From: Rhodospirillaceae bacterium
GTDB taxonomy: Bacteria > Pseudomonadota > Alphaproteobacteria > Rhodospirillales > Rhodospirillaceae
Direction: 5' to 3'
NCBI GenBank assembly: GCA_019694335.1
Contig: JAIBCD010000024.1
Span: 1 to 44,609, forward strand
Length of the DNA stretch: 44,609 nt
The notes beneath the pieces are model-generated. The model had not been told where the DNA came from. It ran no database searches and saw nothing but the letters and a program-made list of their open reading frames with translations. Position 1 is the first letter of the stretch; each line of letters begins with the position of its first letter. This document shows positions 32,599 to 41,350 of the stretch, in pieces. Position numbers and translations under genes: made by a program.

Positions 32599-35196
32599 AT
32601 GAATCTGAACACCCTCCAGGCCCTCGCCACCCAGGCCATCACCGCCCACCAGAGGGGCGACATGGCCGCCGCCGAGGCGGCCAGCCAGCAGATCTTCAAA
32701 CTCGACCCGGTCAGCCAGGTGGCGCGCAACATCCTCGGCCTGGTCCGTTCGCGCCAAGGCCGCCACGACGAGGCCATCGGTTTCCTGGCGGCCGCGGTCA
32801 AGGCCGACCCGCGTTCGCCCACCAATCTCGCCAACCACGGTCTGGTGCTGCAAGCGGCTGGCCGCTTTGCCGCCGCGCTCACCAGCTACGATTCATTCCT
32901 CAAACTGGTGCCCGATCATCCTCAGATCCTGGTCAACCGCGCCAACACCCTGCGCGGGTTGGGGCGCTTCGACGATGCCATCGCGACCTACGACAGGGCG
33001 ATCGCCAAGGAACCCAACTACGCCGAAGGCCACTACAACCGCGCGCTGGCGCTATCGGAGATGCGGCGCCTGGATGAATCGCTCGCCGGCTACGACCGGG
33101 CAATCGCGGTGCGGCCCGATTTCGCCGCCGCCTTCACCAATCGCGGCAACGTGCTGCGCGAGCTGGGCCGTCCCGACGACGCCATGACCAGCTACGCCAA
33201 GGCGCTGGAAATCGACCCCGGCAATCCCAACACGTTCTACAACCGCGCCGTCACCCTGAACGAGTTGGGCCGGACGGATGAAGCGATGGCGAGTTACGAC
33301 CAGGCGTTGACCCTGGCGCCGCAGTTCACGCCGGCGCTCACCAATCGCGCCAACCTCCTGAGGGCCGCCGGCCGCATCGACGCGGCGCTCGCCGACTACG
33401 AGCGGGCGATCGCAGCCGAACCGCGCAACCCGGAGGGCTACTTCAATCGCGGCGTCGCGCTGGGCGAAGCCAAGCGCTTCGACGAGGCGATGGCGAGCTA
33501 TGCCGCCGCCATCAACCTCAAGCCCGACTACGTCGACGCCATCTACAACGGCGCGCTGATGCTCCAGGAAACCCAGCGCTGGGACGAGGCGGTCAAGGGT
33601 TACAACCGCGTGCTCGCGCTCAAACCCGACCATGTCGAAGCGCTCAACAACAAGGGCGCCATCCTGCAGTCGTTCGGCAATTACGACGAGGCGCTGGCGA
33701 TTTTCGACAAGGCCATCGCGGCCAATCCGAACTACGCCGAGTCCTATTACAACCGGTCCTTCACCAGATGGCAGAAGCAGAAAGGCGACCCCCAGGCGAT
33801 CCGCGACCTGGAACGGGCGCTCGTCCTCAGGCCCGACTATCCCTACGCGCTGGGTGACCTGCTGCATCTGCGCATGCAGGTCGGGGAATGGAACAGCTAT
33901 GCGCGCGATGTCGCGGCCATCGACGCGGGCTTGCGCGCCGGCCAACCGGTGGTGCGCCCATTCGTGTATCAGGCCATTTCGGAATCACCCGCGGACCTGC
34001 AGCTGTGCTCGACCGCGTTCACGAATCTGCATTTCCCGCCGTTGCAGGCAGCGGCGATCGCGCCGCGTCCGGCCGGTGGCAAGATCCGCATCGGGTATCT
34101 CTCGGCCGAATTCCGCGATCAGGCCACGTCCTATCTGATGGCTGGCCTGTTCGAGACTCATGACCGCAACAGGTTCGAGGTCATCGCGCTGGACAACGGC
34201 GGCGACGACGGCGGGCCGATGCGCAAGCGTCTGATCACGACCTTCGACAAGTTCATCGACGTGATGCGCTTGACCGACGACGAGGCAGCGCAGCGTATCC
34301 GCAACGAGAATATCGATATCCTGGTGAACCTGAGCGGCTACTTCGGCAGCCCACGCATGGGCATTTTCGCGCGCCGCGCCGCGCCCATTCAAGTGAACTA
34401 CCTGGGTTTCCCAGCGACGCTGGGCGCGAACTACCTGGACTACATCATCGCCGACCGCGTGGTGATTCCGGAGGCCGAGCAGGGCTTTTACAGCGAGAAG
34501 GTGGTTTACCTCCCGGACAGTTACCAGGTGAACGATTCCAAGCGTGCGATCGATCCGGAGGCACCGACCCGCGCGTCACAAGGGCTGCCGGAAAACGCTT
34601 TCGTGTTCTGCAATTTCAACCAGAACTACAAGCTCACGCCGCCGGCATTCACCGCCTGGATGAAGATCCTGGCCGAGGTGGACGGCAGCGTGTTCTGGAT
34701 GCTGCAGAACACCCCCGCGCTGGCGGCGAACCTGCGCAAGGAGGCCGCGCGCTTCGGCATCAACTCCGACCGTCTGATCTTTGCCAAGCACGCGGAGGCG
34801 GCCAAGCACCTCGCACGCCTCGCGCTGGCCGACCTGTTCCTGGATTCGCGGCCCTACAACGCTCACACCACCGCCAGCGACGCACTGTGGGCGGGCTTGC
34901 CGCTGATCACCTGCCGCGGCACGGCCTTCCCGGGGCGCGTCGCCGCGAGCGTTCTGGATGCTGCGGGATTGCCCGAACTCGTGACCGAGAACATGGAAGA
35001 CTTCGCTGCGTTAGCGGTGAAACTCGCGCGCGACAAAGAGGCGTTGGCATCGGTGCGCAAGAAGCTCGCCGACAACCGCACGACCTGTGCGCTGTTCGAC
35101 ACCGAACGCTTCCGCCGCCATATCGAGAGCGCCTACGAGACGATGGTCGCCAATTGGCGCGCGGGCAAGGCTCCGGCCGGTTTTACGGTGGGCTGA
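32599..35196 (+). CDS. TPR protein with O-GlcNAc-transferase-like (GT41/SPINDLY) domain, 865 aa
   Basis: Residues 1 to about 430 are consecutive 34-residue TPR units (for example ALTSYDSFLKLVPDHPQ and the repeated NRAVTLNELGRTDEAMASYDQAL type). From residue 495 the GT41 catalytic part begins: KIRIGYLSAEFRDQATSYLMAGLFE, IDILVNLSGYFGSPRMGIFARRAAPIQVNYLGFP, VFCNFNQNYKLTP, and the UDP-sugar motif around R751-PYNAHTTASDALWAGLP. A conserved His of the DFHxHA segment is Gln508 here. It would transfer a sugar to Ser/Thr of proteins, such as flagellin; no flagellar gene is near. Its end overlaps the convergent hydrolase gene by 14 nt. Confidence 0.9.
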   Translation: MNLNTLQALATQAITAHQRGDMAAAEAASQQIFKLDPVSQVARNILGLVRSRQGRHDEAIGFLAAAVKADPRSPTNLANHGLVLQAAGRFAAALTSYDSFLKLVPDHPQILVNRANTLRGLGRFDDAIATYDRAIAKEPNYAEGHYNRALALSEMRRLDESLAGYDRAIAVRPDFAAAFTNRGNVLRELGRPDDAMTSYAKALEIDPGNPNTFYNRAVTLNELGRTDEAMASYDQALTLAPQFTPALTNRANLLRAAGRIDAALADYERAIAAEPRNPEGYFNRGVALGEAKRFDEAMASYAAAINLKPDYVDAIYNGALMLQETQRWDEAVKGYNRVLALKPDHVEALNNKGAILQSFGNYDEALAIFDKAIAANPNYAESYYNRSFTRWQKQKGDPQAIRDLERALVLRPDYPYALGDLLHLRMQVGEWNSYARDVAAIDAGLRAGQPVVRPFVYQAISESPADLQLCSTAFTNLHFPPLQAAAIAPRPAGGKIRIGYLSAEFRDQATSYLMAGLFETHDRNRFEVIALDNGGDDGGPMRKRLITTFDKFIDVMRLTDDEAAQRIRNENIDILVNLSGYFGSPRMGIFARRAAPIQVNYLGFPATLGANYLDYIIADRVVIPEAEQGFYSEKVVYLPDSYQVNDSKRAIDPEAPTRASQGLPENAFVFCNFNQNYKLTPPAFTAWMKILAEVDGSVFWMLQNTPALAANLRKEAARFGINSDRLIFAKHAEAAKHLARLALADLFLDSRPYNAHTTASDALWAGLPLITCRGTAFPGRVAASVLDAAGLPELVTENMEDFAALAVKLARDKEALASVRKKLADNRTTCALFDTERFRRHIESAYETMVANWRAGKAPAGFTVG

Positions 35197-35914
35197 CCGC
35201 CAACTCGCGCCGCAGGAAGGCGACGGTACGGTCCAGTGCATCCTTGCCGTTCTTGCCGGTGATGTTGGACCCGAAGCCGTGGGTTTCCCCGGGATAGATC
35301 ACCAGATCGACTTTGGCGCCGATGGCTTCGGCGTCTTTCGCCAACTGTCGTCCCGCGTTGACGGAAATCACCGTGTCGGCGTCGCCGTGCAGGATCAGCA
35401 GCGGCGGATAGCGGCGCACCGGCGTGCGCAGGGGCCAGGGCGGCGTGCCGTAATAGATCACGGCTGCGGTGATGTTCGGATCCAACGCCGCCGCGCCACT
35501 GGCGAGAATTCCGCCGTTCGAAAATCCCACCAGCCCGACCTTGCCGTTGGATTGTGGCTGTGTGCGCAAATGATCGGCGAGGTCGTCCATCAGCCTGGCC
35601 CAAGCCGGATAGCGCAGTTCGAAGTCGTAACCCGCCTCATCGGCGGCGCTGTAGTAATAAACCAGATAGGCGTCGATGCCTGCGTTCGCCAAGGTCGAGG
35701 CGTAGGCGAAATACTCCTTGAGTCGCCGGTCGAATCCGCCGGCGCCGTGCAGCAGCAGCGCGGCCGGGCGCTTGGCTTCGCCGGGCGCATGGAAATAGGT
35801 GACGCGAACCTCGCGTTCGGTGGCCGGAAGCTTGATGTCTTTCCCGGCGATGTCGGCGGCGGCCGCCGCCGCGGTCCACAGCAATACCGTTGCGAATATC
35901 GCCGCGAATTTCAT
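35183..35914 (-). CDS. Exported dienelactone-hydrolase-like alpha/beta hydrolase, 243 aa
   Basis: A signal peptide (MKFAAIFATVLLWTAAAAAA) precedes an alpha/beta hydrolase core: AALLLHGAGGFD with the oxyanion-hole region, nucleophile elbow GLVGFSNGGILASG, acid in LILHGDADTVISV and His in PGETHGFGS. Dienelactone hydrolases use Cys; this protein has Ser in the elbow (G-F-S-N-G), so an esterase or peptidase of the same fold is more likely. It starts 1 nt after the radical SAM stop, so translation is coupled with that gene. Substrate unknown. Confidence 0.87.
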   Translation of the reverse strand: MKFAAIFATVLLWTAAAAAADIAGKDIKLPATEREVRVTYFHAPGEAKRPAALLLHGAGGFDRRLKEYFAYASTLANAGIDAYLVYYYSAADEAGYDFELRYPAWARLMDDLADHLRTQPQSNGKVGLVGFSNGGILASGAAALDPNITAAVIYYGTPPWPLRTPVRRYPPLLILHGDADTVISVNAGRQLAKDAEAIGAKVDLVIYPGETHGFGSNITGKNGKDALDRTVAFLRRELAVSPP

Positions 35915-35915
35915 G

Positions 35916-37559
35916 TCATTCTGCCGCGATCGGGCCCGAGGCCACGGGCGTGTTGCGCCGCGCCGGCGGCGGACGTTCGACCTGCGCGCGTTTTGCGGCG
36001 AAGCGCGGCAGCATGATCTTCTGCCATATTTTCAAGATTCCCAGCTTCCAGGCCAGCACGGCCGACCGCCCGCTGGCGACCGTGAGGTCGAGGTAGAACA
36101 GGTGATCGCTGCCCCGCTTGATCAGGTAGAGCAGGCGCATCAACAGCATCAGCATGGGGTACATCGGCTGCGGCATCTGCGTGGGCAGGGCGCGCTTCTT
36201 GAAGAAGCGGAACACGGCATCCGGCAAGGGCAGGGCGATCATCGCGAACACCAGCATGTTCGAGATGGTCGGCCGCGGCTTGGTGTAGGGCTTGCGGATA
36301 TCGTCGATGTTGACGCCACGCTTCTTGAACGACGCCGCCATCTCGGTGTTCGGGATGATGCGCAGCGAGAACACATTGAGCGTGAACGGCCGCGGCATGG
36401 TGTGGATGAGGTCGAGCGTGGCGTGGTTGTCCTCGATGGTCTCGATCGGGTTGTCGAGGATGATGTCGAACGCCGGCGGGATCATGTGCTCCTTGAAGGC
36501 GTTCAGGATCGTGCAGGCCTCTTTCACGCGGGCGATGGGCGTGGGGCGGTCGTAGAACTCCAGGATCGCCTCGCTGCCGGACTGGATGCCCATGCGCACG
36601 CGGTTCATGCCGGCGTTCACCAGCAGGCGCAGCTTGTCCTCGCGCACATAATTGGGAATCAATCCGGTGATCACGAACGGCAGCTTGATCTCGCGGTTAT
36701 ACAGCTCGCAGAAATCCTCCATCACCCGCATCGGCAGCGCCATGAAGCTGTCGTCGTCGAACACCACGCTCGAGATGTGGGGGTGCTTGGTGATGGCATC
36801 CTTCAGTTCGGCGATGATCATGGCCGGTGAGGAGTGGCGGATCTTGCGGTAGCTCTTGTCGTAATCGATGAATTTGGTATTGCCGCAATAGGTGCAGCGG
36901 AACGGGCAACCGATCGACCATACGGTCTTGTAAGCCAGCCCGTTGTAGAACAGGAAATCGTCGGTCACGATCGGCGCGAAGCCCTGGCCGGATTGGAACA
37001 ACAGCTCGCCGTCGGCGTAGACCGGGATCGGCATCCGGTCCATTTCCTCGGGCGTCATCAGCGGCAGGTTGACGTTCTTCTTCACGCCGTCCGGCGTGTT
37101 GAACCAGAAGCCCTTGGTTTCGTAATAGGGCCGGCCTTCCTTGAAGGCCTTCAGGAAATTCTCGAAAGCGAACTCGCCCTCGCCGGTGCAGATGGCATCG
37201 GCGTGCTGGATCGCGTCCTCGGGCTGGATGATCGGGTGGATGCCGCCCCAGACGATGTAGGCCTTGGGGTTGCGCGCACGGATTGCCTTGATGATGTCGA
37301 CGGTGGCGTTGGCGTACTGGGTCATCGACGAGAAGCCGACGATGTCGCAATCCGAAACCGTGGCCGCGATCTTATCGACATCGGCGGCCGACAGGGTGTT
37401 CGCCCCCCGGGTCATCAGGTGATAGGCGAAAGAGCGCACGTTGCCGGTCACCACGTAATGCACGTGAGTGTCCGGGTTCAGGCTCTTGATATAGGCGGCG
37501 ACCTTCCTGAAGCCGGTATTGTTCAGGCCGTCTTCAATGGTCAGGAGATTGATCTTCAT
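35916..37559 (-). CDS. B12-binding-domain radical SAM protein, 547 aa
   Basis: Residues 1-145 form a cobalamin-binding Rossmann domain (DCDIVGFSSMTQYANATVDIIKAIRARNPKAYIVWGGIHPIIQPEDAI, then ICTGEGEFAF), lacking an obvious DxHxxG motif. The radical SAM cluster is C218-x3-C222-x2-C225 in IGCPFRCTYCGN, followed by VFDDDSFMALPMRVMEDFCELY and MNRVRMGIQSGSEAIL. The C-terminal part is hydrophobic and may lie at the membrane. Such proteins perform methylation or other radical chemistry on lipids or natural products. The start is ATG at 37559; GTG at 37565 is also open, and a TATGAT hexamer lies immediately upstream, so leaderless translation is possible. Confidence 0.87.
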   Translation of the reverse strand: MKINLLTIEDGLNNTGFRKVAAYIKSLNPDTHVHYVVTGNVRSFAYHLMTRGANTLSAADVDKIAATVSDCDIVGFSSMTQYANATVDIIKAIRARNPKAYIVWGGIHPIIQPEDAIQHADAICTGEGEFAFENFLKAFKEGRPYYETKGFWFNTPDGVKKNVNLPLMTPEEMDRMPIPVYADGELLFQSGQGFAPIVTDDFLFYNGLAYKTVWSIGCPFRCTYCGNTKFIDYDKSYRKIRHSSPAMIIAELKDAITKHPHISSVVFDDDSFMALPMRVMEDFCELYNREIKLPFVITGLIPNYVREDKLRLLVNAGMNRVRMGIQSGSEAILEFYDRPTPIARVKEACTILNAFKEHMIPPAFDIILDNPIETIEDNHATLDLIHTMPRPFTLNVFSLRIIPNTEMAASFKKRGVNIDDIRKPYTKPRPTISNMLVFAMIALPLPDAVFRFFKKRALPTQMPQPMYPMLMLLMRLLYLIKRGSDHLFYLDLTVASGRSAVLAWKLGILKIWQKIMLPRFAAKRAQVERPPPARRNTPVASGPIAAE

Positions 37560-37650
37560 GGGCACATCATAGCGTGGCGGCCGGTTATATCAGAGCCCCG
37601 GCCACCAAACCCATGAAAATCAACGTGAAAGGCGCTTCCGCGTTGCACCT

Positions 37651-39147
37651 TTACGGGTGCTGGGTCACGGTCAGAACCTTGCCGGCGTAATCGGCCGGTT
37701 TGACGGTCTGTTTCTGCGCCACCCGGCCCCTGGCCGTGATGTAGGTGACCTCCACGGTCACCGGGCCGTCGGACGCCAGGCCGAAATGCACCGGCGTGAC
37801 GCTCTGGGAGTTATAGCCGTCGCCGGTATTGACCAGGCGCGTGCCCAGGATCCTGCCGGCGGGGTCGTAGAGCCGCACTTCCGCGCCGGGGGCGAATTTG
37901 CCTTTGGCGTCACGGACCATGACCTCCAGCGACTTCTTGCGCGCGGCGTCGCCGAGATTGTTCTTCAGCAGCACATGGACCGCGCCCGACTTCGAGAAAT
38001 CGTTGGTCAGGTCGAGGTCGAGATCGCCGTCGTTGTCGAAATCGGCCCACTGCACGCCGTGGTCGGAGCCGTTCATCACCGGCGTGATGACGTTGACGAA
38101 ACCCTTGCCGGTGTTGCGGTAGAGGCGGTCGTCGGGCTCGTTGTCGTGATAGCCGCCGACGAACACATCCACCAGGCCGTCGTTGTCGAAGTCGCCCCAG
38201 CTCGCGCCCACCATATGGCCGTGACCGGCGATCCCCTGGGCGTGCGCGACATTGGTGAAGGTGCCGTTGCCGTTGTTGCGGTAGAGCAGATCCTCGCCGT
38301 AGGTGGCGACATAGATGTCGAGATTGCCGTCGTTGTCGAAATCGGCCACCGAGCAGCCGACGCCCCCTTCGTCCTTGGCGCGGCCGGGGCTATTCATGCC
38401 GAGTTGCGGCGCCACGTCGGTGAACGTGCCTTTGTCGTTCTTGTAGAACGCATCGGTGCCGCCGTCCTGGTTGGCGACGAAAGCATCCAGATCGCCATCT
38501 TTGTCCATATCGAACCAGCAAGTGCCGACGGTGAAGCGCTTGTCGTCGAGGCCGGCCTGTGCCGCGATGTCGGTGAATCTGCCGCCGTCGTTGCGGAACA
38601 TGCGGTTGGGCCCATTGCGGTCGGCCATGTAAAGGTCGAGATCGCCGTCGCCGTCGAGATCGATGAAACTCGCCTGGCGCACGCTGGCCCTGGGTGCGTC
38701 CACGCCCAGCTTTTGGGCGACTTCGGTGAAGGTGCCGTTGCCGTTGTTGTGGAACAGGTAGCTGCGGTTCTCCGGCGGCGGTGCGCCGGTACCGGCGAAG
38801 CGCGTGCCGATGTAAAGGTCGAGATTGCCATCGCCGTCGTAGTCGCCCCAGGCGGAGGAGCGCAGCTCGATCAGCTCCATGGCCTTGGCGTCGGGGTTGG
38901 GGATCAGCCCGGCCTTCCGCGCCACGTCGGTGAACACGCCGTTGGTGTTTTGGAACAGTTTGAGCACGCCGTGCCCGTACGCCACGAGCAGGTCGAGGTC
39001 GCCGTCGTTGTCGTAGTCCGCCCAGGCGCTCGACAGTGCGTGCGTGCCGGCGAGAACGTCGGGCTGCACCTTCGCGAAATTCACCGCCTCGGCGGCGTGG
39101 CTCGTCGCCGGAAACAATACGACCAGAGCGGCGAGTAATTTGCGCAT
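37651..39147 (-). CDS. Exported FG-GAP/VCBS-repeat protein, CRTAC1-like, 498 aa
   Basis: Signal peptide MRKLLAALVVLFPATSHAAE is followed by seven calcium-loop blades with DxDxDG-type cores: DYDNDGDLD, DYDGDGNLD, DLDGDGDLD, DMDKDGDLD, DFDNDGNLD, DFDNDGLVD and DFDNDGDLD. They are interleaved with FRNDGG.FTDIA- and YRNNGNGTFTNVA-type strands, which is the integrin-like propeller pattern. The C-terminal 100 residues resemble the ASPIC/UnbV module (VMVRDAKGKFAPGAEVRLYDPAGR). It probably binds calcium in the periplasm or outside the cell, perhaps for adhesion. It precedes the radical SAM gene by 91 nt on the same strand, so co-transcription is possible. Confidence 0.9.
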   Translation of the reverse strand: MRKLLAALVVLFPATSHAAEAVNFAKVQPDVLAGTHALSSAWADYDNDGDLDLLVAYGHGVLKLFQNTNGVFTDVARKAGLIPNPDAKAMELIELRSSAWGDYDGDGNLDLYIGTRFAGTGAPPPENRSYLFHNNGNGTFTEVAQKLGVDAPRASVRQASFIDLDGDGDLDLYMADRNGPNRMFRNDGGRFTDIAAQAGLDDKRFTVGTCWFDMDKDGDLDAFVANQDGGTDAFYKNDKGTFTDVAPQLGMNSPGRAKDEGGVGCSVADFDNDGNLDIYVATYGEDLLYRNNGNGTFTNVAHAQGIAGHGHMVGASWGDFDNDGLVDVFVGGYHDNEPDDRLYRNTGKGFVNVITPVMNGSDHGVQWADFDNDGDLDLDLTNDFSKSGAVHVLLKNNLGDAARKKSLEVMVRDAKGKFAPGAEVRLYDPAGRILGTRLVNTGDGYNSQSVTPVHFGLASDGPVTVEVTYITARGRVAQKQTVKPADYAGKVLTVTQHP

Positions 39148-39239
39148 GGCATCCCCCGAAGAAATGAGCCGCCCGGCACATGCGAGGCGGCTCCGAGCTT
39201 AAAGTAAATCCAGTGTCCGGTCAGCGGCTTTCGTCGCGG

Positions 39240-39425
39240 AGGTGAATCATCGGGGCCCTGCTTGCGCAGCTGCGCCCCCGGGAAGGCGTCGCGCGTCGGC
39301 TTGTAGCCCTTCAACGCGAACGTGCCGGGCGTCTCGTCCTTCGCCAGGACCGGAATTCCGTGCGGCGGGCCGGTGAAGCCGGACGCCGTGTAAGCGGCGT
39401 CGCGGCTTCCGGCTTCCGGCCCCAT
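39240..39425 (-). pseudogene. Relic of an amidase-signature gene
   Basis: On the minus strand from the ATG at 39425 about 60 codons read TGPPHGIPVLAKDETPGTF, ALKGYKPTRDAFPGAQLRKQGPD, which matches the amidase-signature stretch seen intact at 9906-11465 (SGPLHCVPAIVKDNFETIG, GSLSLQGFVSNKDAFQVKRIKDAG). About 15 residues between the two halves, and everything after them including the Ser motifs, are missing; the reading frame then runs into unrelated sequence. The rest of the 377-nt gap between 39148 and 39524 shows nothing else. Confidence 0.58.
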
Positions 39426-39524
39426 CCCGGAATGTTGTGCGCTGCAACGCTATTAACGTTGACTCGGTGAAAGAACCGGACCGAGAGTTGGCGCGGGTTT
39501 CAGTATCAGCGGGGCAAAACGGCC

Positions 39525-40505
39525 ATGACCATAAAACACATTGCCTTCATCGGCGCGATCGTCTTGGGCGCGACAACGGCGCAGGCGGAAACGCATAACT
39601 TCACGCCGACCACCTACTACACGACCTATTCCGCCGCGCATCCGCCTGCGCTGCGCATCAAGTCCGGCGACACGGTGATCACCAAGACCATCGATGCGGC
39701 CGGCGTGGACTATCAGGGCAAGTCGGTGTCGCCCGGCGGCAATCCCGAGACCGGGCCGTTCTATATCGAGGGCGCGGAGCCCGGCGATTCCATCGTCGTC
39801 ACTATCGTCAAGCTCGAGACCAACCGTACGATGGCCTATTCGGGCAGTTTGCTGGCGCCCTACGCCGCCACGCCGCAGGCGATTGCCACACGTAAGGACA
39901 GCGAGCCCAAACGCGTCACCTGGACCATCGACAAAGCCAAGGGAATCGCCACGCTCGATGACGCCAGCATCCAGCCGGGCGGGATCTCGTTGCCGCTACG
40001 TCTCATGCTCGGCTGCATTGGCGTGGCGCCCGCGCGCAAGGAGGCGATCGCCGCCAGTACGCCCGGAAATTTCGGCGGCAACATGGACTATGCCTACATG
40101 GGCCAGGGCGTGAAGCTGACCTTGCCGGTGTTCGAGTCCGGCGCGCTTCTGTTCCTGGGCGACGGTCATGCGCGCCAGGGCGAGGCCGAAGCGGTGGGCA
40201 CGGGCCTTGAGACTTCGATGGATGTCACCTTCAAGGTCGACCTGATCAAGAAGAAGACCATTGCCTGGCCGCGCGTGGAGACCGACACCCATATCATGGT
40301 GCTGGGCAGCGCCCGCCCGTTGCTGGAGGCATTCCAGATCGCCAGCAGCGACCTGCAGAAGGCGCTGCAGGAAGACTACGGTTTCACCGAGCGCGGCGCC
40401 CAGATCTTTATTGGCGAGACCGGAGAGTACGAGATCTCGAACGTGGTCGATCCGGCCTTCACCGTGGCCGCCAAGATCCGCAAAAGCACGTTGCCGAAAA
40501 AATAG
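39525..40505 (+). CDS. Exported acetamidase/formamidase-family protein, 326 aa
   Basis: The signal peptide (MTIKHIAFIGAIVLGATTAQAE) is followed by the FmdA/AmdA fold: LRIKSGDTVITKTIDAAGVDYQG, GNPETGPFYIEGAEPGDSIVVTIVKLE, PLRLMLGCIGVAP, STPGNFGGNMDYAYMGQGVKLTLPVFESGALLFLGDGHARQGEAEAVGTGLETSMDVTFKVDL. These match the metal-dependent amide hydrolase family (formamide and acetamide). A periplasmic location is unusual for the characterised cytoplasmic enzymes. It converges on the reductase gene with 2 nt between them. Substrate unproven. Confidence 0.88.
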   Translation: MTIKHIAFIGAIVLGATTAQAETHNFTPTTYYTTYSAAHPPALRIKSGDTVITKTIDAAGVDYQGKSVSPGGNPETGPFYIEGAEPGDSIVVTIVKLETNRTMAYSGSLLAPYAATPQAIATRKDSEPKRVTWTIDKAKGIATLDDASIQPGGISLPLRLMLGCIGVAPARKEAIAASTPGNFGGNMDYAYMGQGVKLTLPVFESGALLFLGDGHARQGEAEAVGTGLETSMDVTFKVDLIKKKTIAWPRVETDTHIMVLGSARPLLEAFQIASSDLQKALQEDYGFTERGAQIFIGETGEYEISNVVDPAFTVAAKIRKSTLPKK

Positions 40506-40507
40506 CT

Positions 40508-41236
40508 CTACTTGAGGGTCGCGGCGATTTTGCGCAGATCGGCGGCGGTGTGTTCGCCGCCGATCGGCGTGCCCGGAATCAAGTGCCGCCCCACCGCCAG
40601 CGAACCGATCACCACCGGGTCGAAGCCGATTTCCCGCACCAGGGTTGAGGCGAGCGTGAGTGCGCTCTGGTCGTCGCCGGCCAGCGGCACGCCGGTGCGT
40701 TCCGGCGCGCGGTTGGCCGCCGAGGCGAGGTTTCCGGCGCCGATGGCGTTGAAGGCGCGCACGATCCTGGCGCCAGGCATCAGCTTGGCAAGGAATGTTC
40801 CGGCGCCTTCTTCCCGCGCCTTGGCGCCGACTTCGCCGTCGCGCGGCACGATCGGGTTGCTCACGTCCAGCACCAGCGCCTTGGCGGCGAGCGCCGCGCC
40901 GTGCTCCTTGGCCAGCTCGGGCATGGCGCCGTAGGGCACCAGCAGCACGATCACGTCGCCGTATTTGACCGCTTCGGCCACGGTGCCGGCCTGGGCGAGG
41001 GAGCCGAGGCCCGCAACCATGTCTTTCAGTTCCGCGGGGTGACGGGTCGAGAACATCACCGGGTGCCCAGCCTTCACGAACAAGCTGCCCAAGGCGCTGC
41101 CCATGCGGCCCGCGCCGATGGTCGCGATCTTCAGAGGTGCGGCCGCCGCGAATGCCTGGTGCGGCAAGGCCGCGGCCAGCAGGCCGAGGCGCAGCACATC
41201 GCGGCGCGCGGGCGTGTAGACCGGAACACGGAACAT
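40508..41236 (-). CDS. NADP/F420-dependent oxidoreductase-like protein with Tat-type signal, 242 aa
   Basis: The N-terminus is MFRVPVYTPARRDVLRLGLLAAALPHQAFAAA, which looks like a twin-arginine signal (ARRDVLRLG). The Rossmann domain follows: IATIGAGRMGSALGSLFVKAGHPVMFSTRHP near residue 36, then GDVIVLLVPYGAMPEL, LVLDVSNPIVPRDG and ARIVRAFNAIGAGNL. This is the pattern of NADPH-dependent F420 reductases and related NAD-binding proteins. Export of a folded cofactor-bound protein would explain the Tat signal. The substrate is unknown, and the missing cofactor pathway is not in this window. Confidence 0.85.
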   Translation of the reverse strand: MFRVPVYTPARRDVLRLGLLAAALPHQAFAAAAPLKIATIGAGRMGSALGSLFVKAGHPVMFSTRHPAELKDMVAGLGSLAQAGTVAEAVKYGDVIVLLVPYGAMPELAKEHGAALAAKALVLDVSNPIVPRDGEVGAKAREEGAGTFLAKLMPGARIVRAFNAIGAGNLASAANRAPERTGVPLAGDDQSALTLASTLVREIGFDPVVIGSLAVGRHLIPGTPIGGEHTAADLRKIAATLK

Positions 41237-41350
41237 GGCGCTCTCCTACAATCCTGGGCCCTGAAACGGTACCCCCGTTCCGGTTGTGGCTCAATCACCC
41301 CTGAGTGATAGGATAGCCGCCGGAACCAGCGAGGCAGGGGCGGGCGCGGC

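Noticed and set aside
37657-39138. A 493-codon + strand frame opposite the FG-GAP gene
   Set aside because: It mirrors the calcium-loop repeats and has only Val/Glu/Ala-rich repeats with no ribosome-binding site; the minus-strand gene has a signal peptide and seven clear motifs.
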